A stretch of DNA of 5,345 nt. Source: Nitrososphaeria archaeon (GTDB lineage: Archaea > Thermoproteota > Nitrososphaeria > Conexivisphaerales > UBA164). The translations under genes were made by a program, and so were the position numbers. This document shows positions 1 through 4,345 of the stretch, piece by piece; position 1 is the stretch's first letter; each line of letters begins with the position of its first letter. The stretch is from positions 1 to 5,345 of the forward strand of contig JARVJW010000061.1 of assembly GCA_029775955.1 (NCBI GenBank), in the 5' to 3' direction. Below the pieces are notes generated by a model, which saw nothing but the letters and a program-made list of their open reading frames with translations, was not told where the DNA came from and searched no databases.

Positions 1-1
1 A

Positions 2-100
2 GTCCCTCCTGGAGTACCTGCTGGAGTACAGTGGTATGCACTGCCTCCTGCACACGTGAAATATGGCCTTCACCATCCTTATGTACCTGCTCTCCCTTAG
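2..100 (+). CDS. Possible C-terminal tail of a proline-rich protein, cut by the left edge
   Basis: An open frame enters from the left edge and stops at TAG 98-100, giving about 32 residues rich in Pro, Val, Tyr and His, with a short internal repeat (PPGVPAGVQ) made by a 12-bp DNA period (CTGGAGTAC at 9-17 and 21-29). The biased composition looks like the low-complexity tail of an archaeal protein rather than noise, and the stop lies just before a spaced inverted repeat. No domain or family is recognised. The piece is too short to exclude a chance open frame, and another + frame stays open slightly longer, so the call is weak. Confidence 0.3.
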   Translation, partial: VPPGVPAGVQWYALPPAHVKYGLHHPYVPALP

Positions 101-103
101 ACC

Positions 104-166
104 GTTATCGCCCTCTTCGTTATTCTCGTTTGTTATCATAAAGGGGATTAATCAGAGGGTGATAAC
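104..166. repeat. Spaced 13-bp inverted repeat
   Basis: GTTATCGCCCTCT (104-116) and AGAGGGTGATAAC (154-166) are inverted copies with one mismatch, separated by 37 bases. A further GTTATCA lies in the spacer at 132-138. The repeat starts four bases after the stop of the putative left-edge frame. It could fold as a long-loop hairpin at a transcript end, be a regulator site, or be the ends of a tiny deleted element. Nothing distinguishes these. Confidence 0.5.
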
Positions 167-277
167 AAATCCGATTCACAAAATAAGTTGACCGTCAGCT
201 AAAATATTCTTGCCTCCCTCCCTACGAGCTAAATCCATCATATACGTCAAATACATGCGGAGGATTTCTACAGAGCC

Positions 278-431
278 TTTAATAATGCTTTGTTGCATTA
301 ATTAAAAGTTGTGCTAATTATTTAAAAATTAGGATAAATTACCGATTTAAAATAAATAATCTCTTTAATTAAAATTTGGAACTATTAACAAATTAACTAT
401 TTTTTGATATACGCAACAAAGCATTTAATAA
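278..431. mobile_element. MITE-like insertion with target-site duplication
   Basis: The 8-bp direct repeat TTTAATAA occurs at 278-285 and 424-431. Immediately inside it are perfect 11-bp terminal inverted repeats, TGCTTTGTTGC (286-296) and GCAACAAAGCA (413-423), bounding a 138-bp element. The interior is extremely A/T-rich, contains TTAATTAA palindromes and repeats TAATTAAAA, and has no open frame. Terminal repeats, flanking duplication and lack of coding capacity together are the hallmarks of a miniature inverted-repeat element. The 8-bp duplication and the TGTTGCA in the left end recall the IS6 family, but that assignment is from memory and tentative. The alternative is a chance palindrome in A/T-rich promoter DNA, made less likely by the exact abutment of the two repeat types. 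Confidence 0.6.
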
Positions 432-446
432 GCAAAGTTTTTAAAT
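431..446 (+). promoter_or_regulatory. Archaeal promoter (BRE plus TATA box) of a leaderless gene
   Basis: TTTTTAAAT at 438-446 is a good archaeal box A, preceded by the purine-rich AGCAAAG (431-437) in the position of a TFB-recognition element. The TATA centre is about 25-26 bases before the ATG at 468, the usual distance to the archaeal transcription start, so transcription should begin at or next to the start codon. No Shine-Dalgarno sequence lies before that ATG. The presumed BRE begins on the last base of the right-hand copy of the MITE-like element's duplication. Confidence 0.65.
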
Positions 447-448
447 GT

Positions 449-465
449 TAGCTTGTAAAAAGCTA
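449..465. promoter_or_regulatory. Short perfect inverted repeat between TATA box and ATG
   Basis: TAGCTT (449-454) and AAGCTA (460-465) form a perfect 6-bp inverted repeat around GTAAA, filling the gap between the TATA box and the start codon at 468. A dimeric regulator bound there would block transcription initiation, so it is a plausible operator. A chance repeat of this size is also possible in A/T-rich DNA. Confidence 0.3.
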
Positions 466-467
466 CA

Positions 468-866
468 ATGGCGATATTTAAAAAAGAAAGAAAGTATAAT
501 CAGAAAGTTGACCTCAATGAAGTTGTAAACAAGTTTGCAGGTTACCTGATGGCTGAAAAGTGGAAAGTACAACAAAATGTGCAAGGAGACAAGGGCGTTA
601 TACAGGCTCAGAAAGGTGGCATACTTAGGGACATAGTTGCTGCAGACAGGGCTCTTACCTTTACATTTGAAAACAGTGCAGATGGACTTAAGGTAACTAC
701 TGGGGTTGGAAAATGGATCCAAAACATAGGCGTGATGGTGGCAGAGGTTATCATACTCTCAGAGTTATTTATCGTGGTAGATGTTCCAGAAATGCTTTGG
801 ACAGAACACGTGGAATCAGGTTTATTAAAAAAGCTGGATCAAATAGTGAAGGAAAACACAGTATAG
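468..866 (+). CDS. Conserved small archaeal protein of unknown function
   Basis: This 132-residue protein is the only intact gene in the window. The ATG at 468 is chosen because the TATA box sits about 25 nt upstream, which fits a leaderless transcript. The N-terminus is basic (KKERK at residues 5-9), followed by a probable helix (14-32) and an alternating strand-like part with the signatures GGILRDIVAADRAL (50-63) and GLKVTTGVGKWIQN (73-86). Residues 83-106 are strongly hydrophobic but carry two Glu (93, 99), so this is more likely a buried or peripheral helix than a clear membrane span. A polar helix ends the protein. The pattern resembles, from memory, a domain found in archaeal and bacterial zinc-ribbon proteins of unknown role; no Cys pairs are present here, so the ribbon is absent. 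It stands alone, with a T-rich terminator directly after it. No function is assigned. Confidence 0.85.
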   Translation: MAIFKKERKYNQKVDLNEVVNKFAGYLMAEKWKVQQNVQGDKGVIQAQKGGILRDIVAADRALTFTFENSADGLKVTTGVGKWIQNIGVMVAEVIILSELFIVVDVPEMLWTEHVESGLLKKLDQIVKENTV

Positions 867-898
867 TTTTTATTTAAAAAATATATTTTTATTAATTT
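867..898 (+). terminator. T-rich archaeal terminator
   Basis: Directly after the TAG at 864-866 come TTTTT (867-871), an A-run, TTTTT (886-890) and further T-rich sequence. Archaeal RNA polymerase commonly stops at such U-tracts without a hairpin, so this likely ends the 468-866 transcript. Confidence 0.5.
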
Positions 899-906
899 GC
901 TAAATC

Positions 907-989
907 CCCTGACACGATAGGGACTACAGGGCAATTATCCAAGAATGGGTAGAATTATACTGACATCCTACCCTTGAACAGTAGTTCAA
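907..989. repeat. Cluster of three small hairpins
   Basis: Three inverted repeats lie within 83 bases: CCCT/AGGG (907-910/919-922), GGGTAG/CTACCC (947-952/968-973), and the perfect TTGAAC-agta-GTTCAA (974-989), which begins right where the second one ends. No open frame covers them. They could be the folded 5' end of the transposon whose transposase remnant starts about 80 bases later, or a small structured RNA. No known RNA family is recognised. Confidence 0.35.
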
Positions 990-1069
990 AACTTTATGTG
1001 AGATAGCAACTAGTAATCATTAGACCTAACCACTATCCTACGGTCAAATGTTGGTACCTTTTATATGTT

Positions 1070-1940
1070 AAGGAGAGGCTCAATGAAATGTCTGACATAT
1101 ATGCAAGGGATAGTGATTCTGTCATCTGGGTCCTCATGACTGCATCAATGACTAGATGGCACGGCCTCTGGGTGCGGCCAGACAATCAGGAACAACCTCA
1201 AGGACCCTGGTGTACTTGAATGATGATGTAGTTAAAGATATAAAGAAGATGGGCACACTGAAGGAGACTCACGGTTGCCGTCGATTGGCATGACCTACAG
1301 AGACCCTCACGTGGAAGGCGTCGTAGGCACTAGGCCAAAGGATGGAACGCACTGGGCTTACCAGTACGGAAACGTTGTGATCAGTAAGCTAATCCTTGCA
1401 GTTACGCCCATAGGAAATGGGAAATCAAGGGCGCAACATCTCAAGCAGTTGTTTGCAATTGAGCTGGGTATAAAGGTTAACCTGCTGCTGCTAGCTACTT
1501 TTCGGCAGATGTAATCAATTACTTGAAGTCACTTGGCCTGAAGTTCATGATGAGGATGCCCAATGCAGTTATCGCCAGCGGGGATGACCATGTACATCAC
1601 GGGGGCACAGGAGGAGTGATGATGAACAGGCCACATTCAGGGTAGTAGCACTTAACGGCCGGAACAGGATTGGGCACATAGAGCTCTTCATATTTGTCAC
1701 AAACACGTACCTGAAGCAGGGAAAGCTGTTCAGGAACAGATGGGGCATTGAGACATCTTACAGGATGATCAACAAGTTCCTGGCTAACGTCAAAGCTGTA
1801 CTTGGCAGTGCTCCTATATGTGGGTCAAGCTAAATAGCTTAGAAGATAGGGTCATAATTGATGCGCTCAAGCTGATCGTAATGATGTCATTGTTGATATT
1901 TTGGTTCATCCCCCATATAGTGGAGGAATGGAAGCCATGA
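1070..1940 (+). pseudogene. Decayed DDE transposase
   Basis: Reading across frames restores most of an RNase H-fold DDE transposase of the IS4-like kind. N-terminal pieces include DGTASGCGQTIRNNLKDP (from about 1153). The first catalytic Asp lies in TVAVDWHD (1271-1294). A frameshift leads to DPHVEGVVGTRPKDGTHWAY, then SRAQHLKQL and GIKVNLLLL. The expected second-Asp motif (LLLDRGYFS) is missing: LLL ends at 1493 and the chain resumes in another frame as YFSADVINYLKSLGLKFMMR. The third acidic residue is kept in RWGIETSYR (Glu codon 1750-1752). The last frame ends at TGA 1938-1940. At least four frame changes plus in-frame stops make it non-functional. No terminal inverted repeats were found on either side, so the element's ends and IS family are unresolved. 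The identification rests on the motif order DWHD ... (DRG) ... RWGIETSYR. Confidence 0.8.
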
Positions 1941-2111
1941 GATGGGCAAATTTTGATTTACTGTGAGGCATGGGGCCTTCTTGCTCATTTCTGGTAAATA
2001 ATTCTCTGTACAAAATATCAAATGTGCAGTGGTGTTAAATCCTGAAAGGATACTTAAGTGCAAAAATGAAATAAAGGAGAAAGCAAGGGTCTTGACAGCT
2101 AACCGCGCAAG
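1941..2111. other. Non-coding gap between two transposon remnants
   Basis: Nothing with coding support is seen here. A small hairpin (ATCCT-gaa-AGGAT, 2039-2051) is the only structure noted. The stretch probably contains the lost right end of the DDE element and the broken end of the next remnant. Confidence 0.4.
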
Positions 2112-2376
2112 CTATATAAAGGCGGTAAAAGATACATGAATGAAGGGGTATGTCCGGAGGAGGCACTTTTTCTGTCGTTCAAGGTCACTCTTCTGATCGT
2201 GAAGGCATAGGGAATGGGTTCCCGAACCTTGCACTCCCCCATGAGGCGGAGAACCTCCGATTCGGGAATACGACGTTGGTTTCCAGTAGCCCGTATGACC
2301 CTGAGCTTCCCGGTTCCATGCGTTGTAATGTAGTGAGGCCTAACCGTTGTGCCACTTCACCCGGTCGTAATACCGT
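2112..2376 (-). pseudogene. tnpA: IS607-type serine recombinase, N-terminal fragment
   Basis: On the minus strand the reading begins near 2376 with VLRPGEVAQRLGLTTLQR, the start of the MerR-like winged helix that opens IS607 TnpA. After a frameshift it continues GKLRVIRATGNQRRIPESEV (the wing and second part of the DNA-binding domain) and LRLMGE. It then approaches the catalytic domain: PYA is read where YARVSS is expected, and in another frame HDQKSDLERQKKCL follows, the conserved helix after the catalytic Ser. The bases coding RVS, with the nucleophilic Ser, are missing at the frame jump. Homology stops soon after, near a TAG at 2112-2114, so most of the catalytic domain is gone. The expected start codon reads ACG (2376-2374), possibly a mutated ATG. 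It follows the decayed tnpB at 2387-3429 by about ten bases in the same direction. Confidence 0.75.
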
Positions 2377-2384
2377 TTCTGAAA

Positions 2385-2404
2385 GGTTATAATTTCTTAT
2401 AACC
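2385..2404. repeat. Perfect 8-bp palindrome spanning tnpB end and tnpA promoter
   Basis: GGTTATAA-TTTC-TTATAACC is a perfect inverted repeat. On the minus strand it contains a TATA-like TTATAAG about 22-24 bases before the presumed tnpA start, and the best-fitting original stop of the preceding tnpB (TAA at 2389-2387) lies inside it. It may be the tnpA promoter/operator, a hairpin at the tnpB element's end, or both. Confidence 0.6.
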
Positions 2405-3429
2405 CTCATTCGTGGCATTGACCTTCAAGCCAGCTCCGCCTACTAGGCTCATGGCCGGTGCACAGGTATTCATCCTTCAAAGAAGGCCATCCGCACTCAC
2501 GGTAAACGGGTAGCCGCAGGCCACGTGGGGTTATGGCAAGTGAGGCCAGTCTGTCATAGTCCACGCCACAGGTTTCGCATTTCGATATCCCCAAGTTATC
2601 ACCACAGACAGGACATTCTGAAGTTCCTTTTGGGTTCATATAAACGATCTTGAATGAGGACTTGTATTCAATCATCTTTTGGTAAAGCCTTTCATTTGTT
2701 CAACTTTGTCCTGAACTTCCTGTTGTTTCCATTTATTTCGTTCAAGTCTACAAAGACAAACGATGCGCCTGGGTTTTCCTTCACAGTAGCAAGGCATCAT
2801 TGACACGGTTCTTTTGCCTACCTCTGGCCAGGCGCAGTTTCCTGTACTTCTTTTGCCTATTGTGCTTCTGCAGGCTCTTCCTCCTTGAGTCGTTCTGTAT
2901 GTGCGCTGTGTCAGTTCCTTTCATCGTAGCCTGCCATCACCCAGCAAACGTGGAATCTATTGTGAAGTCCTGCGCCACAAAGCTAGGGTCATTTCCTATA
3001 TGGTTAACACATACAAAATTATGTCTCTGAAGCTTTTACTGTACTAGTATTTGTTTTCAATGTTTATTTGGACGTAAGCGTAATGCCAGGGCTGGAGCGT
3101 TACTTTGTCACCTACAACAGCTCGCCGTCAATCCTCATTTCAAGCTTTTTCACAACAGGTATCCTCAGCTAGCCATGATTGTTTTTCTTATATTATCAGG
3201 CAACGGCGGAAACTGGGTTGATGTTGTGAATTGCATAATCGTAGTTTGACACAAACCACGGCTTGACCTCAATGCAATTGGCGAAGGTATCCTATTGCAA
3301 TAATGTATAGCCAATTCATAGGCAACTTCAAGGGCGCGCCTTATCGCGCTCTGCATGTCCGTGAGGTACTTCCTCTTGTGGCTCGTAGCGCCTGACAATT
3401 GTCCCCCTGGATTTCCATGGATGGCTCAT
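2387..3429 (-). pseudogene. tnpB: Decayed TnpB (RuvC-like RNA-guided nuclease)
   Basis: Minus-strand reading across frames rebuilds most of an archaeal TnpB. It starts at ATG 3429 (MSHPWKSRGTIVRRYEP), supported by a GGTGAT ribosome site six bases before it. Next come HKRKYLTDMQSAIRRALEVA, KPWFVSNYDYAIHNINPV, LRIPVVKKLEMRIDGE, and VGDKVTLQPWHYAYVQIN. The RuvC-I region is eroded (DFTIDSTFAG) and is followed by a basic stretch ending RGRQKNRVNDAL. The RuvC-II strand reads FVFVDLNEI, where Val (codon 2751-2749) replaces the usual catalytic Glu. After a Trp-to-stop change (TGA at 2694-2692) comes MIEYKSSFKIVYMNPKGTS, the zinc ribbon CPVC...CETC and DYDRLASLAI. One more shift gives a tail ending NATNEGYKKL and TAA at 2387-2389; without the shift it stops at TGA 2408-2406. 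Several frameshifts and stops rule out activity. Confidence 0.85.
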
Positions 3430-3435
3430 GGCTTT

Positions 3436-3441
3436 ATCACC
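3436..3441 (-). promoter_or_regulatory. Ribosome binding site GGTGAT deciding the tnpB start
   Basis: GGTGAT on the minus strand, complementary to the archaeal 16S rRNA 3' end, lies six bases before ATG 3429. It supports that start over the upstream ATG at 3464, whose frame closes after 12 residues. Confidence 0.55.
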
Positions 3442-3478
3442 TTCAGTATTTCCTTTATCTTCATATATATTATAGCTC

Positions 3479-3486
3479 CTTATAAA
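3479..3486 (-). promoter_or_regulatory. Candidate TATA box of the minus-strand tnpB
   Basis: TTTATAAG on the minus strand lies about 53 bases before the tnpB ATG at 3429, leaving room for a short leader carrying the GGTGAT site. It sits exactly at the border with the plus-strand tnpA remnant, and its complement (CTTATAAA) could equally serve that strand. Confidence 0.4.
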
Positions 3487-3490
3487 GATC

Positions 3491-3809
3491 ATCGTGGCTG
3501 TTTCTAACCCGGTGCAGAACTCCGGCCTGGTCTAAAGTTCGACCGACCGGGTTTTCTCCGCATGTACAGGAGCGTCGGGTCTCTTGCGTTGTTGTGGTGT
3601 ATGAGGACCGTCTCATCCGTTTCGGGGTGGACTTGCTCCGCCACGTCTTAGCCACCTACAGTACCACCTTGGAGGTGTTGGAACCCAAGCCTGCAGAAAC
3701 TCCGGAATATGAGTTAGCACAAAACCTCATCACATCCTTTTCAGCAAGGCTCTATTGGCTTCGTTCTTATAAAACGAAACAACTCCTCACCTACAACCGG
3801 AGGTGTTGA
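3491..3809 (+). pseudogene. tnpA: IS607-type serine recombinase, internally deleted remnant
   Basis: The first part, AVSNPVQNSGLV (about 3497-3532), matches the start of the serine-recombinase catalytic domain (YARVSS...), with the presumed catalytic Ser at 3503-3505, followed by a stop and SSTDRVFSACTGA. The frame then changes and roughly 30-45 residues are missing, including the G-S-G-L motif region. Next comes VVVVYEDRLIRFGVDLLRHV, the conserved DRL-RFG helix, then ELAQNLITSFSARLYWLRS, matching the resolvase C-terminus (usual form SFSARLYGLRS), and TGA at 3807-3809. The MerR-like DNA-binding domain is absent; homology stops at the border with the minus-strand tnpB promoter. A GGAGGTG site and a tnpB start follow within eight bases, the normal IS607 gene order. 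Confidence 0.8.
3799..3805 (+). promoter_or_regulatory. Ribosome binding site of the plus-strand tnpB
   Basis: GGAGGTG lies 11 bases before ATG 3817 and overlaps the last codons of tnpA, whose stop (3807-3809) falls between it and the ATG. This is a layout for coupled translation of tnpA and tnpB. Confidence 0.55.
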
Positions 3810-3816
3810 ATAGTGC

Positions 3817-4188
3817 ATGAGTGTATTTCGTGCCTACAAGGTTTAACTGGGCCCCACAGATGTCCAACGGACTACCTTTCTTCGCCATGCTGGAGTAGCC
3901 TGGCCACCGCTAAGGTGATTAGAGTGAATTTGGACATTAACCATCTTGCCAATTAAGTGATGGAATGATATTTGAGAATCAAAACTCAAGCATTTGCAAC
4001 AGGAGGAATCGAGGAAACAGAAAGGAAGCAAGAACAAAGAAAAAACCCAGAGACGATTGTCACGTTGCCACGCGAAGGTGGCGGAACTCAAAAAGAGGTC
4101 TACGAGTTGTCAATCTATGAAGCAGGAACTTCTGACCGCTTGCGATGTAGATGATGTCAAAGCTATAATGGATTGTGCACATGAGTAG
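3817..4188 (+). pseudogene. tnpB: IS607-associated TnpB, N-terminal and middle remnant
   Basis: From ATG 3817 the reading MSVFRAYKV-stop-LGPTDVQRTTFLRHAGVAW matches the TnpB N-terminus (VFRAYKVRL-PT--Q then an aromatic/basic helix), with one in-frame TAA where Arg is usual. After about 80 poorly readable bases, DGMIFEN and LKHLQQEESRKQKGSKNKEK (roughly 3986 onward) match the TnpB segment between RuvC-I and the bridge helix (usual form LQR-LSRKQKGSKNREK), continuing RRLSRCHAKVAELKKRS. RuvC-II, the zinc ribbon and RuvC-III are missing, so only about half the gene is present. The segment from about 4120 to the TAG at 4186-4188 has weak resemblance and may be unrelated sequence. Its place just behind the tnpA remnant identifies the pair as one decayed IS607-type element. 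Confidence 0.72.
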
Positions 4189-4287
4189 GAGAGGAAAACC
4201 AGCAAAACAGGATTGGATTCTTTGCAAGTTGCAGCATTATAAGAGGTAACTGCACAAACATATTTATTAATGTATTACCCTTTTATT

Positions 4288-4305
4288 CCCTTGACAAATC
4301 AAGGG
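4288..4305 (-). repeat. Perfect hairpin at the tnpB 3' end (transposon right end)
   Basis: CCCTTGA-CAAA-TCAAGGG is a perfect 7-bp stem with a 4-base loop, starting four bases beyond the minus-strand tnpB stop. IS200/IS605-type elements carry such a subterminal hairpin at their right end, used by the Y1 transposase and forming part of the tnpB-associated guide RNA. It could also terminate transcription. The exact element end is not visible. Confidence 0.6.
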
Positions 4306-4345
4306 GACTCTAGTGAACTACCCCGCCCCTGCGGACGGGGCCACG
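4288..4345 (-). ncRNA. Possible relic of a TnpB omega/re-RNA scaffold
   Basis: On the minus strand the last codons of tnpB become very G/C-rich and can fold (CCCCG 4321-4325 with CGGGG 4336-4340; GGGG 4303-4306 with CCCC 4321-4324 as an alternative), followed by the perfect hairpin at 4288-4305. TnpB guide RNAs are known to span the 3' end of tnpB and the right end, with the guide just beyond. This is inference from location and foldability only. Confidence 0.28.

Noticed and set aside
441..722. 93-residue minus-strand open frame
   Set aside because: It lies antisense to the well-supported 468-866 gene and its promoter, has a composition typical of a shadow frame (runs of Phe, Leu, Ser), and shows no motif.
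870..2110. Terminal inverted repeats bounding the DDE transposase remnant
   Set aside because: Comparison by eye of 870-1070 with the inverse of 1941-2110 gave only short A/T-rich matches, so the element ends cannot be placed.
2800..3030. Plus-strand hydrophobic, Cys/Phe-rich open frame that looks like a small membrane protein
   Set aside because: It is the complement of the basic Lys/Arg/Gln-rich segment of the minus-strand tnpB, which explains the apparent hydrophobicity.
3520..3560. GTTCGA-like sequence suggesting a tRNA T-arm
   Set aside because: No acceptor, D or anticodon arms can be built around it, and the stretch is explained by the tnpA remnant.
3470..3655. 61-residue minus-strand open frame
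   Set aside because: It is antisense to the plus-strand serine-recombinase remnant, whose motifs (YEDRLIRFG) are clear; the minus frame has none.
3843..4091. 82-residue minus-strand open frame with Cys-rich hydrophobic part
   Set aside because: It is the complement of the Lys/Gln-rich TnpB segment (LSRCHAKVAELKK) on the plus strand and shows no family signature.
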